The notes under the pieces: model-generated | What the model was told of the DNA's origin: nothing | The model's database searches: none | Seen by the model: only the letters and a program-made list of their open reading frames with translations | Shown here: piece after piece, positions 10,077 through 20,496 of the stretch | Numbering within the stretch: position 1 is the first letter of the stretch | Layout: every line of letters begins with the position of its first letter | Made by a program: the position numbers and the translations under genes | Assembly (NCBI RefSeq): GCF_003667445.1 | Contig: NZ_RCTF01000011.1 | Span: 91,863 to 155,862, forward strand | Length of the DNA stretch: 64,000 bases | Direction of reading: 5' to 3' | Origin: Xanthobacter tagetidis | GTDB lineage: Bacteria; Pseudomonadota; Alphaproteobacteria; Rhizobiales; Xanthobacteraceae

Positions 10077-10588
10077 TCCGCCCCCCGCGCGGGAGGACGC
10101 CCCTTCGGCTCGGCCTTGGCCGCGGCCTTGCCGTCGCCGTCGCTGGACAGTTCGGCGAGCGCGTTCTCGAAATCCTTGGCCTCGCGGAAGTCGCGATAGA
10201 CCGAGGCGAAGCGCACATAGGCCACGTCGTCGATCTGCTTGAGGCCTTCCATCACCATCTCGCCGATGGTCTCGGAAGTGATGTCGGTGTCGCCCATGCT
10301 CTCAAGCTGGCGCACGACGCCGGAGATCATGCGCTCCACCCGATCCTCGTCCACCGGGCGCTTGCGCAGGGCGACCTTCACCGAGCGTTCCAGCTTCTCG
10401 CGCTCGAACGGCACGCGCTTGCCGGAGCGCTTGACCACGGTGAGCTCGCGCAGCTGCACGCGCTCAAAGGTGGTGAAGCGGCCGCCGCAGTCCGGGCAGA
10501 CGCGGCGGCGGCGGATCGAGGTGTTGTCCTCGGTCGGCCGCGAGTCCTTCACCTGCGTGTCGAGGCTGCCGCAATAAGGGCACCGCAT
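10073..10588 (-). CDS. nrdR: Transcriptional repressor NrdR
   Basis: Represses ribonucleotide reductase genes according to the ATP/dATP balance. 171 aa. The N-terminal zinc ribbon is intact (C3, C6, C31, C34: MRCPYCGS and VCPDCGGRF), followed by the ATP-cone domain ([17 protein letters not shown] onward). GGAG lies upstream of the ATG. The C-terminal tail beyond ALAEL is a short charged extension. It sits 27 bp downstream of glyA and overlaps ribD, so the row may be read from the glyA promoter. I saw no NrdR box in the window. Confidence 0.96.
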   Translation of the reverse strand: MRCPYCGSLDTQVKDSRPTEDNTSIRRRRVCPDCGGRFTTFERVQLRELTVVKRSGKRVPFEREKLERSVKVALRKRPVDEDRVERMISGVVRQLESMGDTDITSETIGEMVMEGLKQIDDVAYVRFASVYRDFREAKDFENALAELSSDGDGKAAAKAEPKGRPPARGAE

Positions 10589-10615
10589 GGTTTCAGGCTC
10601 CCGGCCGGCCCCGGT

Positions 10616-11929
<1,314 letters not shown>

Positions 11930-11998
11930 GTAAGGGCTCCGGGAATGTCGGGGCACCCCGGCCTGGCGCAAAAGCAGCCCGGCCAAAGCGGACTGAGC

Positions 11999-12027
11999 GC
12001 TTATCATACGGCACCGGCGAAGTCCAA
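11999..12027 (-). promoter_or_regulatory. Putative glyA promoter
   Basis: On the minus strand TTGGAC is followed after 17 bases by ATAAGC, about 70 bases upstream of the glyA start. An overlapping TATGAT would be a better -10 but is badly spaced. Weak, by-eye evidence. Confidence 0.3.
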
Positions 12028-12210
12028 ATCCCGGCCGGCGGAGCAGGCATGCAGGCGGGACACACATCGCCTTTCCGCGCTCCGCATTCGCTGGCGCAAG
12101 CTGACGCTACGTTACTGTTCTACCTACATATTTTCCTGGCCAACCGACTCGGACACGCCTATCCTCCTCACCGTGGGGGCACCGAGCGAGGGCGTGAGCG
12201 GACGCCCAGA

Positions 12211-13257
12211 GTGCCCCCATTGCGAATTCTCATCGCCAACAATCATCTCGTTAATTTTGCCGGATCTGAAATTCACGCGCTCGAACTCGCCGAGCATCTG
12301 AACGGTTGCGGCCATGAGGCGGTCCTGACCGCCCTCGTCGTCGCCGCGCCTTTCACCGGTGAAGCCATCCGCCGCCGGGTGCCGGTTGTTCCCATGCGGA
12401 AGCTGGACTGGGGCGCCTTCTGGGACGTGGTCTGGTCCCATCATGTCCCCGCCTTCCAGTTCATCCACGGCAAGCTTCAGCTGAAGGCGCGGCGCCACCT
12501 GCACGGACTTCTGTCCTCCGTGCTGGCGCTGGAGCGCCCTCCCTTGCCTGCGGATTTCCGCATGGGCCGGCGCAGCCTGACCTTTCTGCCCAATTCCGAG
12601 CTGACGCTTGCTTCCGCGAGCCGCCACCTGCCTTGCGATGCGCGCACCCAGATCCTTCGCAATCTGGCGCCGGACGCCTGGGTCGAGGCCGTGCGCGGCG
12701 CGCATGCCGCGGAACCGGCCGCCATCGCCTGCGTGAGCAACCACCCGCCCGCCGAGATCTGCGAACTGGCGGAACTGGCGCGCGCGGCAGGGATGCGATT
12801 CGACATCATCGGCGCCGGCCAGAGCGGCACGGCGCGGCGCGTCTCGCCTGCGCTTCTCGCGCCGTACGATCTGGTGATCTCCATCGGCAAGACGGTGAAC
12901 TACTGCCTCGCGGCGGCCATCCCGATATTCGTCTACGACCATTTCGGCGGTCCGGGCTGGCTCGACGCGAAGCGGATCGGCCCGGCCGAGGCCACCATCT
13001 TCAGCGGGAAATGCACGCCCGGCGCGCGGCCGGCCAGCCGGCTTTTGGCGGAGATCCGGGCCGGATACCGCCGCGCCAGCGCCTTCGCCGCGCAGACGGC
13101 ATCGTGGAGCGCCGCCCGATACGGGGTCGGCGCGCAGATCGAGCGCCTCGGCCTGCTCGAAGGCCTTGATCGACGGCCGCAGGCCCTTCTGCCGTGGTGG
13201 TGGGGGCGGCGCCGCGTGCGCGTGTTCAACCGCGCGCTGGTAGCCGAGACCGTCTGA
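12211..13257 (+). CDS. Glycosyltransferase-like protein
   Basis: A 348-aa protein whose opening LRILIANNHLVNFAGSEIHA is typical of the N-terminal Rossmann half of GT4-type glycosyltransferases. The acceptor-binding helix ALELAEHLNGCGHEAVL follows. The C-terminal half (IIGAGQSG, YDLVISIGKTVNYCLAAAIP, FVYDHFGGPGWL) resembles the nucleotide-sugar half only loosely, and I do not see a clean E-x7-E motif. The start is uncertain. GTG at 12211 begins the recognisable domain, TTG at 12220 is possible, and an ATG at 12049 would add 54 residues of low quality. It is a lone plus-strand gene between glyA and tonB. The acceptor and sugar are unknown. Confidence 0.55.
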   Translation: MPPLRILIANNHLVNFAGSEIHALELAEHLNGCGHEAVLTALVVAAPFTGEAIRRRVPVVPMRKLDWGAFWDVVWSHHVPAFQFIHGKLQLKARRHLHGLLSSVLALERPPLPADFRMGRRSLTFLPNSELTLASASRHLPCDARTQILRNLAPDAWVEAVRGAHAAEPAAIACVSNHPPAEICELAELARAAGMRFDIIGAGQSGTARRVSPALLAPYDLVISIGKTVNYCLAAAIPIFVYDHFGGPGWLDAKRIGPAEATIFSGKCTPGARPASRLLAEIRAGYRRASAFAAQTASWSAARYGVGAQIERLGLLEGLDRRPQALLPWWWGRRRVRVFNRALVAETV

Positions 13258-13309
13258 GGCTGAGGCAGCCGGCCCGCGCTTCCGGCGGATCGCATCCGCG
13301 CGCGGCGTA

Positions 13310-14161
13310 TCAGCGGCTGGTGAAGTTCACCGGCACCGAGAAGCTCGCCCCGCTGCCGTCCGGCGGCTGCGGGAAGGGAGAAGCGCGGCGCACGGTCGCG
13401 ACCGCCTCATCGTCAAGCACCGCATTGCCGGAGGATCGGGTGAGGCTCACGCCCGTCACCCGGCCGGACGCATCCAGCGAGAACCGCACGGACGGGCGGC
13501 CCGTGATGCCCTGCGCGCCCGGCGGATACCGCTTGAACCGGTTGAGATGCGCCGAGACCATGGCCGCCCATGTGGCGCGCGACATGGAATTCGAGCTGCT
13601 CGCGCCCTGCGATGGCGCCGCCGTACGCTCGGACGGCGCGGTCTCGCTGCGCGGCGCGGCCGAGGTGGTGGGCGCCTGCTTGCGCCTGGTGGGCTTGGCC
13701 TCCGGCTTCGGCTTCTCCTTCTCCGGCGGCCTGGGTTTTTCAGGCGGCAGCGGCGCCGGCTCGGGTTCCGGCTTCTGCAGCACCACCTCGGACGCCTCGG
13801 GCGACGGCTCGATCTTGGGAAGCTCCTCCTCCACCTCCTCGCGCTGCACCGGCTCGGGCGGCGGCGTCTCGGCCTCCGGCTCGTCCGGCGCGTCGGGCGT
13901 GGTCTCCGGGGCCTGCACCATCTGTGGGCCGGGCGCGAGGTCCTCGGTCTCGCTCGGCGCGCTCACCGGCAGCGCCGCGAGTTCGATCATGACCGCCGCC
14001 GGCGGCATTTCCGCGGGCGGCTCCAGGCTGCGCAGATAGAGCGCTCCGTAGACCGCGGCGGCGTGGACCCCGAGGATGACGGCGGCGCCGGCAATCCAGC
14101 GCAGGACCGTGTCGCGGAAATGGTTGCGGTCGAAATCGTGCCAGTGGTGGATGGCGCTCAC
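13310..14161 (-). CDS. tonB: TonB-like energy transducer
   Basis: A 283-aa TonB, which couples the inner-membrane proton gradient to outer-membrane receptors. There is one N-terminal membrane anchor (about residues 20-43, [20 protein letters not shown]). A long periplasmic Pro/Glu/Lys-rich spacer covers about 50-190. The C-terminal TonB domain (from about 200, [15 protein letters not shown]) contains [14 protein letters not shown] and [21 protein letters not shown]. The start is GTG, overlapping the exbD stop by four bases (GTGA). It is the last gene of exbB-exbD-tonB. No TonB-dependent receptor lies in the window, so the transported substrate (often ferric siderophore or haem) cannot be named. 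Confidence 0.92.
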   Translation of the reverse strand: MSAIHHWHDFDRNHFRDTVLRWIAGAAVILGVHAAAVYGALYLRSLEPPAEMPPAAVMIELAALPVSAPSETEDLAPGPQMVQAPETTPDAPDEPEAETPPPEPVQREEVEEELPKIEPSPEASEVVLQKPEPEPAPLPPEKPRPPEKEKPKPEAKPTRRKQAPTTSAAPRSETAPSERTAAPSQGASSSNSMSRATWAAMVSAHLNRFKRYPPGAQGITGRPSVRFSLDASGRVTGVSLTRSSGNAVLDDEAVATVRRASPFPQPPDGSGASFSVPVNFTSR

Positions 14162-14688
14162 TGCGGCCCTCCCCCGGCGGCGCCGCCTCCCCCGATAGCC
14201 GGTGCGGACGGAGCCGCGGCGGCGGGCGCGGTGGGAGCATTGGCAGAGGCCGGAGCCGCCGGCAGCTGCGCCTCGGCGCCTTCGAGCCCGACCAGGGCCA
14301 CCTTGAGATAGCCGGCGCCTCGCAGGAGGTTCATCACCTCCATCACGTCGCCATAGGGCACCGCCTTGTCGGCGCGCACGAAAACCCGCTGCTGGCGGTC
14401 GGTGCCGGTGCGTCCGTCGAGCGCGCGGCCGAGGTCGGTCCGCACCACGGCATCATCGCCGAGCGACAGGGTGAGGTCCTTCTTCACCGAGAGGAACAGG
14501 GGCTTCTCGGGGCGCGGCTGCGGCTGGGCGTTGGAGGTGGGCAGGTCGACCTTCACGTCGACGGTGGCGAGCGGCGCCGCCACCATGAAGATGATGAGCA
14601 GCACCAGCATCACGTCGATGAACGGCGTGACGTTGATCTCGTGGGTCTCGACGAGGTCGTCCCCGCCGTGGTCGAGCTTGGCGGCCAT
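14158..14688 (-). CDS. exbD: Biopolymer transport protein ExbD
   Basis: A 176-aa ExbD proton-channel subunit. The single membrane helix with the essential aspartate lies in [21 protein letters not shown] (about residues 19-40). The periplasmic domain follows, with the [32 protein letters not shown] segment. The C-terminus after about residue 145 is an Ala/Pro/Gly-rich tail. The ATG has GAGGA eight bases upstream. It lies 15 bp after exbB and overlaps tonB. Confidence 0.95.
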   Translation of the reverse strand: MAAKLDHGGDDLVETHEINVTPFIDVMLVLLIIFMVAAPLATVDVKVDLPTSNAQPQPRPEKPLFLSVKKDLTLSLGDDAVVRTDLGRALDGRTGTDRQQRVFVRADKAVPYGDVMEVMNLLRGAGYLKVALVGLEGAEAQLPAAPASANAPTAPAAAAPSAPAIGGGGAAGGGPQ

Positions 14689-14703
14689 GGTCGCGTCCTC
14701 CGC

Positions 14704-15753
14704 TCACTCAGCGGCGGCGCGCAGCGACACCACCTCGGCGACCAGGTCTTCGTCGCCGGCGGCGGCCCGGTCGAGGTCACGCGAGAGGTGGCGCATCACC
14801 TCGGCCGAGGTGTCGGCCAGCGCGGCCTTGTAGCCGGCGATGGCGCGGGCGAACACGTTGTAGATGACCACGGCCGGGATCGCGGCGACGAGGCCGATGG
14901 CGGTGGCGAGCAGCGCCTCGGCGATGCCGGGCGCCACCACGGCGAGGTTCGTGGTCTGCGCCTTGGAGATGCCGATGAACGAATTCATGATGCCCCAGAC
15001 GGTGCCGAACAGGCCGACGAAGGGCGCTGTGGCGCCGATGGTGGCGAGGATGCCGGTGCCGACCGCCATGCGCCGGCCGGCAGCCGCCTCGATGCGGTTG
15101 AGCGCGACGGCGACGCGCTCCTTGATGCCGTCGGCGGGCAGCCCGTCGGAGTGACGCCACTCGCCGAGCGCGGCGCGCACGGTGGTCGGCGCGGCGCCCT
15201 TTCCGGCAGGGATGTCGCGGGCCGCCTCCACCAGGGTCGAGGACGACCGCAGCGCCGCGAGGGTGCGCGCGACCGAGCGGCGCGCGAAGGCGATCTCCAG
15301 CGACTTCGCGACCCAGACGGTCCAGGTCAGCACGGAGGCGAAGGCGAGGCCGATCATCACCGCCTTCACCACCAGGTCCGCCGCCATGAACATGCCCCAG
15401 GGGGACAGATCGTGCGGCAGCAGCGCGTTCGCCGCTGCCGGGGCGGCGGCAGGCGCAGATGCCTCCGATGCCGGAACGGCCTCGGCCGGCGACATATTGT
15501 GGCCGGCATGCTCGCCTGGGACCGCCGGCACGGACGGCGACGCTGGCGCGCCCTGGCTTTCCGCAGCGGAGGGCGTGCCGGAACTTGCCGGTTGCGCGAC
15601 CGGCGGCGGAGCTGCGGCGGGCGCGGCGGCCCCCTGCTGGGCGAGGCTGGGATACGTCGCGCCGATGATCAGAAGGCCGGCCAGCACAAACGCGCCGCCC
15701 GAACGGCGGAACGGTGCAAAACAAGCCACAATCGAGCGGAAGCAAAGAAGCAT
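14704..15753 (-). CDS. exbB: TonB-system proton channel ExbB
   Basis: A 349-aa ExbB/MotA-TolQ family subunit forming the pentameric proton channel around ExbD. It has an N-terminal signal-like helix ([20 protein letters not shown]) and a periplasmic Ala/Pro-rich spacer. The classic core follows from about residue 125 ([22 protein letters not shown]), then [26 protein letters not shown] and [26 protein letters not shown] chose the ATG at 15753 because the 24 upstream in-frame codons run into a likely promoter and lack similarity. The long N-terminal extension is usual for rhizobial ExbB. First gene of the operon. Confidence 0.93.
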   Translation of the reverse strand: MLLCFRSIVACFAPFRRSGGAFVLAGLLIIGATYPSLAQQGAAAPAAAPPPVAQPASSGTPSAAESQGAPASPSVPAVPGEHAGHNMSPAEAVPASEASAPAAAPAAANALLPHDLSPWGMFMAADLVVKAVMIGLAFASVLTWTVWVAKSLEIAFARRSVARTLAALRSSSTLVEAARDIPAGKGAAPTTVRAALGEWRHSDGLPADGIKERVAVALNRIEAAAGRRMAVGTGILATIGATAPFVGLFGTVWGIMNSFIGISKAQTTNLAVVAPGIAEALLATAIGLVAAIPAVVIYNVFARAIAGYKAALADTSAEVMRHLSRDLDRAAAGDEDLVAEVVSLRAAAE

Positions 15754-15827
15754 CGCACGTCCCAACAGATAGAAATATGAATGGCGTGCTGGCGATCCCG
15801 CGTTGCGGGAATGGCTTGCGGACACTC

Positions 15828-15856
15828 TTCATACGCCATGCGAGCCGGTTCGTTAA
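15828..15856 (-). promoter_or_regulatory. Putative exbB-exbD-tonB promoter
   Basis: On the minus strand TTAACG and TATGAA are separated by 17 bases, placing a start site about 65 bases upstream of exbB. A short dyad CGTTA-N4-TAACG (15851-15864) overlaps the -35 element and could be an operator. There is no obvious Fur, RirA or Irr consensus. Confidence 0.35.
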
Positions 15857-15960
15857 GTCTAACGTCCCGCCACCCCATGCGCCGCCATGCCGCATACGGG
15901 CCGGCGGAGACTGACCTGCGCGTGGGGCTGCACGAGCGACATGGGCGTCGCCCGCTGCGC

Positions 15961-17127
15961 TCAGGCCACGGTCGGGGACGACGTCTGTGGGCGCGGCGGG
16001 AGCCTGGAGGCGGGCCATGCGAGCAGCAGCATGGAGGCGCCGGCGATCAGGAAGACCATCTCGGCGCCGACCCGCTGCGCCACACCCGCCATCGCCACTG
16101 CGCCGACCGCCTGGCCGATGAAGAACGAACTGGCGAAGAGCGCGACGCCCGAGCCCCGCGCCTCGGGCGCGAGCTCCGTCGCGAGGAGCTGGAGCATGTT
16201 GTGGATCATGTAAAAGCCGAAGCCGGCGACGGCGAACGCCGCCGCCGCCATGCCGAGGCTTGGCACCAGAGCCGCGGCGATGAAGAACACGCCCACGGCG
16301 GCCGCGCCCACGCCGATCATGCCCTTGAGGCCGAGCAGGCGCACCAGCGGCCCCACGCCCAGCGAATAGCAGGCGCCGCCCAGCGCGAACGCGCCGATGA
16401 CCAGCCCCGCCTCGATGGCATCGCCAAGATGGTGCGCGACCATGAGCGCCGCCACCAGCGGAAAGATGCCGAAGGTGAAGGCGCCCTCCACCGCCGCCAC
16501 CGCGAACAGCTTGGACGACATCGGATTGCGCAGCACGAGGCGATAGCGCGACAGGCCGGATGCGAAGGAGAGCGGTTCGCGTGCGCGCTGCTCGGACATG
16601 AAGATGATGCAGCCGATGCAGCCGAGCGCCGACACCCCGCACGCGGTCCAGAACACCTGCCGCCAGCCCAGCCACTCGGCGATGAAGCCGGACGCCGTAG
16701 AGCCCATGAGCTGGCCGACGATGAGCGCGAACAGGACGCGGCTGAGCGCCACCGGCCGCTCGGCGAAGCTCGCGCGGTCGCCCACCATGGCGAGCACCAC
16801 GGGGATGATCCCGCCCGCGAAGGCGCCCGAGATGAGGCGCGCGACGAACAGCACCTCGTGGTTCGGCGCCAGCGCCGAGGCCGCGAGGCCGAGCGACAGG
16901 ATGGCAAGGTTGATGCGCACCAGGCGCACCTTGCCGAACGCGTCGCCGATCGGGCCGAACACGAGCTGCATGGACGCATAGGCGAGCGTGAACACCGAGG
17001 CGAGCGTCGCCACCTGCTGAAGCGTGATGCCGAGGTCCGCCGCCACCTGATTGACCATGGGATCGATGGCGCGCATGGAAAACGCGCTCGCGAAGGTCGC
17101 GAGACCCAGGACGTAGAGATAATTCAT
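15961..17127 (-). CDS. MFS transporter
   Basis: A 388-aa major facilitator protein with about 12 hydrophobic segments. Motif A between helices 2 and 3 is present in divergent form ([15 protein letters not shown]), and helix 4-5 contains [21 protein letters not shown]. The pattern is that of drug/metabolite exporters of the DHA1/AraJ type, but the substrate cannot be read from sequence. The ATG start lies directly at the first membrane helix. It is transcribed alone on the minus strand, divergent from the RNA helicase and upstream of exbB with a 207-bp gap that contains the exbB promoter. Confidence 0.85.
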   Translation of the reverse strand: MNYLYVLGLATFASAFSMRAIDPMVNQVAADLGITLQQVATLASVFTLAYASMQLVFGPIGDAFGKVRLVRINLAILSLGLAASALAPNHEVLFVARLISGAFAGGIIPVVLAMVGDRASFAERPVALSRVLFALIVGQLMGSTASGFIAEWLGWRQVFWTACGVSALGCIGCIIFMSEQRAREPLSFASGLSRYRLVLRNPMSSKLFAVAAVEGAFTFGIFPLVAALMVAHHLGDAIEAGLVIGAFALGGACYSLGVGPLVRLLGLKGMIGVGAAAVGVFFIAAALVPSLGMAAAAFAVAGFGFYMIHNMLQLLATELAPEARGSGVALFASSFFIGQAVGAVAMAGVAQRVGAEMVFLIAGASMLLLAWPASRLPPRPQTSSPTVA

Positions 17128-17289
17128 GCGGGCCGTGGGGTGATCGCGGGAGCGAAGGCGCGGGCGGAGGCGGCACGCGGGCGGCGTGGCCGGTGTCTAG
17201 GGGTGGAATCAGCAGGGCCGCAGGTCAAGCGGCAGGCTGCATGGCTCTTTTCGCCAGACCTCGCGAAAACGCATGGCTGCATCTATGCA

Positions 17290-17317
17290 TTGACACGGCG
17301 CACAATATTTCTATGTT
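17290..17317 (+). promoter_or_regulatory. Promoter of the DEAD-box helicase gene
   Basis: A perfect TTGACA is followed after 16 bases by TATGTT, one of the clearest sigma-70-type promoters in the window. It predicts a start site near 17324, only about 13 bases ahead of the ATG at 17337 or about 109 bases ahead of the ATG at 17433. The second case would give a long leader, as seen for some cold-regulated helicase genes. Confidence 0.6.
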
Positions 17318-17336
17318 GCTATGCGTCGTCCGAGAT

Positions 17337-19061
17337 ATGTCGAATCCAAGCGCGCCGTCCGACGACCACTCGTCTGAGCCCGTACGGCACGGGACGTTCG
17401 ATCGCGGCGCGCTGCCGCATCCAAAAGATGCAATGTCATTTTCCGAACTCGGCCTGAGCGAGAAGGTTCTCGCGGCCGTCGCAGATACCGGCTATACGCA
17501 GCCGACCCCCATCCAGGCACAGGCCATTCCCCACGTTCTTGCGCGCCGCGACGTTCTCGGCCTTGCGCAGACCGGCACGGGCAAGACCGCCGCCTTCACC
17601 CTGCCCATGCTCACTCTCCTGGAGCACGGCCGGGCACGTGCGCGGATGCCGCGCACGCTTATCCTTGAACCCACCCGCGAGCTCGCTGCCCAGGTGGAGG
17701 AGAACTTCGTCCGCTACGGCAAGAACCACAAGGTGAACGTTGCCCTGCTTATCGGCGGCGTTTCCTTCGGCGACCAGGATTCCAAGCTCGTGCGGGGCGT
17801 CGACGTCCTGATCGCGACGCCGGGGCGCCTGCTCGACCATGTGGAGCGCGGCCGTCTGCTGCTGTCCGGCATCGAGATCCTCGTCATCGACGAGGCCGAC
17901 CGCATGCTGGACATGGGCTTCATCCCGGACATCGAGCGCATCTGCAAGCTGGTGCCCTTCACCCGGCAGACGCTGTTCTTCTCGGCCACCATGCCGCCGG
18001 AGATTCAGCGCCTGGTCTCGCAGTTCCTGTCGAGTCCGGTTCGGGTCGAGGTGTCGAAGCCGGCCTCCACGGCCACGACCGTCACCCAGATGCTCGTCGC
18101 CTCGCCGAGCGAGGACTTCGAGAAGCGCGACGTGCTGCGCGAGCTGATCCGCAATTGCGACGGCCTGCAGAACGGCATCATCTTCTGCAACCGCAAGCGC
18201 GACGTGGCGGTGCTGCACCGCTCGCTGCAGAAGCACGGCTTCAATGCCGTGGCGCTGCACGGCGACATGGACCAGCACGCGCGCATCAAGGCGCTGGACC
18301 AGTTCCGGGCCGGCGAGGCGACGCTGCTGGTGGCTTCCGACGTGGCCGCCCGCGGCCTCGACATTCCGGCGGTCAGCCACGTCTTCAACTACGACGTCCC
18401 GCACCACGCGGAGGACTATGTCCACCGCATCGGCCGCACCGGCCGCGCCGGGCGCTCGGGCACGGCCTATTCCCTCGTCACCCACGCGGATTCGAAGTCG
18501 CTCGCGGCGATCGAGAAGCTGATCGGCAATGCCGTGCCCTGGCAGGGCGAACCGATCGGCGAAGCTCCCCCGCGCGAGCGTCGCGAACGCCGGGACGGCG
18601 GCCGCGAGGACGGCCGCCTGCGCGGCAAGCGCCGGATGGACAAGGACGGCCGCGCCGATCGCGGCGAACGCGCGCCCCGCGGCGAGAGCGCCGAACGGGC
18701 AGAACGCCCGGCCCGCGCCCGCGATGCCGAGGGCGAGCGCACCGAGCGTCCCGTCGCCGAGCGGGCCGAGCGCGCGCCGCGCCGGGAACGCAGCGAGCGC
18801 CTCGCCCGTGCGGAGCGCCCGGAACGGACCGAGCGCCCCGAGCGGACGGAACGGCCGGAGCGCCAAGAGCGTCCAGAGCGCCAAGAGCGTCCGGAACGTG
18901 CCGAGCGTCCGGAGCGTACCGAGCGTCCGGAGCGCAGCCGCGGCCCCCGCGACGGCGCCGAGCGCGCCCCGCGGCGCGAGCGGGCCCCGGCGAACGAGCC
19001 CGCCGACATGTCCCATTTGCCCGCCTTCCTCCTGCGCCCGGTGCGCGTGAAGGCCGGCTGA
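17337..19061 (+). CDS. DEAD-box ATP-dependent RNA helicase, RhlE type
   Basis: Unwinds structured RNA in ribosome assembly and mRNA decay. 574 aa from the chosen ATG. The Q motif (GYTQPTPIQAQAI), Walker A AQTGTGKT (77-84), PTRELA, DEAD in VIDEADRMLDMGF, SAT in FFSATMP, and motif VI HRIGRTGRAGRSG are all intact. From about residue 395 the protein becomes a highly charged Arg/Glu tail that includes a hexapeptide repeat. The start is ambiguous. Most family members begin at the MSFSELGLS corresponding to 17433, but neither ATG has a strong Shine-Dalgarno. I kept 17337 because it lies just after the predicted transcription start. Confidence 0.93.
   Translation: MSNPSAPSDDHSSEPVRHGTFDRGALPHPKDAMSFSELGLSEKVLAAVADTGYTQPTPIQAQAIPHVLARRDVLGLAQTGTGKTAAFTLPMLTLLEHGRARARMPRTLILEPTRELAAQVEENFVRYGKNHKVNVALLIGGVSFGDQDSKLVRGVDVLIATPGRLLDHVERGRLLLSGIEILVIDEADRMLDMGFIPDIERICKLVPFTRQTLFFSATMPPEIQRLVSQFLSSPVRVEVSKPASTATTVTQMLVASPSEDFEKRDVLRELIRNCDGLQNGIIFCNRKRDVAVLHRSLQKHGFNAVALHGDMDQHARIKALDQFRAGEATLLVASDVAARGLDIPAVSHVFNYDVPHHAEDYVHRIGRTGRAGRSGTAYSLVTHADSKSLAAIEKLIGNAVPWQGEPIGEAPPRERRERRDGGREDGRLRGKRRMDKDGRADRGERAPRGESAERAERPARARDAEGERTERPVAERAERAPRRERSERLARAERPERTERPERTERPERQERPERQERPERAERPERTERPERSRGPRDGAERAPRRERAPANEPADMSHLPAFLLRPVRVKAG
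18813..18935 (+). repeat. Tandem 18-bp coding repeat (ERPER-T/Q/A units) in the helicase tail
   Basis: Nearly seven consecutive six-residue units of the form E-R-P-E-R-(T, T, Q, Q, A, T) encode a purely charged stretch. Codons vary between units (gagcgt, gaacgg, gagcgc), so the repeat is kept at protein level and is not a fresh DNA slippage product. Such Arg-rich tails bind RNA non-specifically or form condensates in other DEAD-box proteins; that role is inference here. Confidence 0.9.
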
Positions 19062-19108
19062 CCCGGCGGTCCCGCACCGCGCGGGACAGGCCCCTGCCCT
19101 TTCGTTGC

Positions 19109-19134
19109 GCCCGGCCTGTGCCGGGCGTTTCGAT
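19109..19134 (+). terminator. Putative terminator after the helicase gene
   Basis: GCCCGGC and GCCGGGC form a perfect 7-bp stem with a CTGT loop, followed by GTTTCGATT. The T-run is imperfect, so termination may be partial. Confidence 0.5.
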
Positions 19135-19312
19135 TCAGGGGGAAGCCGGGCGCCCAGCCCGGCACAGGAAAAACCTCCGGAATCGGCACCGCGGTAGGCT
19201 TTCATTGACGCGGCGCGTGTTTCTTCTTTCGCGTGCGCACTATAAGGAGCCCTACAGCCGGCTTCATGCCGTGCAGCACGCCCGAGACCAGACCAGACCC
19301 CGCGAGGCAAAG

Positions 19313-20137
19313 ATGTCTGTCCAGAACCAACGGCTCGTCGATTACTGCCGGTCGGGCCGCAAGAAGGTGAACGGCTGGTTTGCCCGCAATGACGCCGAGC
19401 TGTTCCTGCGCATCCTCGACCTGCAGCAGGAGCTCGGCGTGTCCGGCTCGGCGGTGGAGATCGGCGTCCATCACGGCAAGTCGTTCGTGCCCTTGTGCCT
19501 CGCGCTTACGGGCAGCGAGAAGGCGCTGTGCATCGACATCTTCGACGACCAGTCGCTGAACGTGGACAATTCCGGGCAGGGCAACCGCGCGGTGTTCGAG
19601 GCCAATCTCGGCAAGTTCGGCATCGAGCCTGCGCGCACGATCATCCGCAAGGCCTCCTCGCTCGACGTGAAGCCCCAGGAGATCACCGAGGCGGTCGGCC
19701 CGGTGCGCTTCTTCAGCGTCGACGGCGGCCACTGGCACGACATCGTCATCAACGACCTGGACCTCGCGGCGGCGACGCTGGCGGAAGGCGGCGTGATCGC
19801 GCTCGACGACTTCCTGAAGCAGGCCTGGCCGGACGTGTCCTACGGCTTCTTCGACTGGCACCGCGAGAAGGGCCAGGACTTCGCGCCCATCGCCATGGGC
19901 ACGTCGAAGCTCTACCTCGCCCGCAAGTCGTTCGCGCAGAAGTATCTCGACGGCCTCATGGCGAGCCCGGAGATCCGCTCGCGCATCTACAAGGTCTACG
20001 ACTTCATGGGCGTGAAGGTGCCGGTGCTGATCGAGCCCTACCCGGCCTTCGTCATCGCCGCGAAGAACAAGCTCGCCGAAAGCAACGGCGAGCTGCTCGA
20101 CAAGCTCCTGGCGCTCAAGCGCCGCTACATGTCCTGA
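19313..20137 (+). CDS. Class I SAM-dependent methyltransferase-like protein
   Basis: A 274-aa protein. The SAM-binding motif I is VEIGVHHGKSFVPL (about residues 45-60), the acidic end of strand 2 is CIDIFDDQ, and RFFSVDGGHWHDIVINDLDLA matches motif IV of the Methyltransf_24 group. Proteins of this group are often encoded among glycan-modification genes, but nothing adjacent points to an acceptor. The start is the ATG at 19313, with GAGG eight bases upstream. It is a lone plus-strand gene, 251 bp after the helicase and convergent with the TfoX-like gene. Confidence 0.7.
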   Translation: MSVQNQRLVDYCRSGRKKVNGWFARNDAELFLRILDLQQELGVSGSAVEIGVHHGKSFVPLCLALTGSEKALCIDIFDDQSLNVDNSGQGNRAVFEANLGKFGIEPARTIIRKASSLDVKPQEITEAVGPVRFFSVDGGHWHDIVINDLDLAAATLAEGGVIALDDFLKQAWPDVSYGFFDWHREKGQDFAPIAMGTSKLYLARKSFAQKYLDGLMASPEIRSRIYKVYDFMGVKVPVLIEPYPAFVIAAKNKLAESNGELLDKLLALKRRYMS

Positions 20138-20140
20138 CGC

Positions 20141-20488
20141 CTACCGCGCCGCCTTCGCGCGCCGGGGCTTCGCCGGCGCGCGGCGGGCGATCTCGAAAGC
20201 GCGGCGCGACAAAGCGGCGAGGTCTTCGGGATCGTCCATCGCCGCCTCGGGGACGCGCCAATAGCTCATCACCGTGCGCCGGCCGTTGCTGGCCACGTAG
20301 CTGAAGGGTTCGGACCCGCGCCCCTCCAGTTCCCCGCCAAACGCCGCATCAGCCTTCAGATAGAGCGTGCCGCCGGCCTCCAGCGCGAACATCGTCCCGT
20401 CCCGGTAGATGCCATGGCCGCCGAACATGCGCCGCACGTCGATCGCGCCGAAGGCGGAGAACAGATCGCCGAGGAAGGTGCGGTCCAA
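20141..20488 (-). CDS. TfoX N-terminal domain protein
   Basis: A 115-aa protein consisting of a single TfoX_N domain. The conserved core FLGDLFSAFGAIDVRRMFGGHGIYRDGTMFAL and LYLKAD, followed by PFSYVASNGRRTVMSYWRVPE, is clear. The domain is named after a competence regulator of gamma-proteobacteria, but single-domain alphaproteobacterial forms have no established role. The start appears to be TTG at 20488, nine bases after the ATP12 stop, with AGG six bases upstream, so translation probably depends on ATP12. The C-terminus is rich in Arg, Lys and Ala. Confidence 0.8.
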   Translation of the reverse strand: MDRTFLGDLFSAFGAIDVRRMFGGHGIYRDGTMFALEAGGTLYLKADAAFGGELEGRGSEPFSYVASNGRRTVMSYWRVPEAAMDDPEDLAALSRRAFEIARRAPAKPRRAKAAR

Positions 20489-20496
20489 AGGGCGCC

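Noticed and set aside
12049..12210. N-terminal extension of the glycosyltransferase-like protein from the ATG at 12049
   Set aside because: The extra 54 residues precede the Rossmann start, run through an AT-richer stretch that probably holds the promoter, and show no domain.
18800..18940. CRISPR-like array
   Set aside because: The repeats are contiguous, in frame and encode ERPER units, with no spacers. It is a protein repeat.
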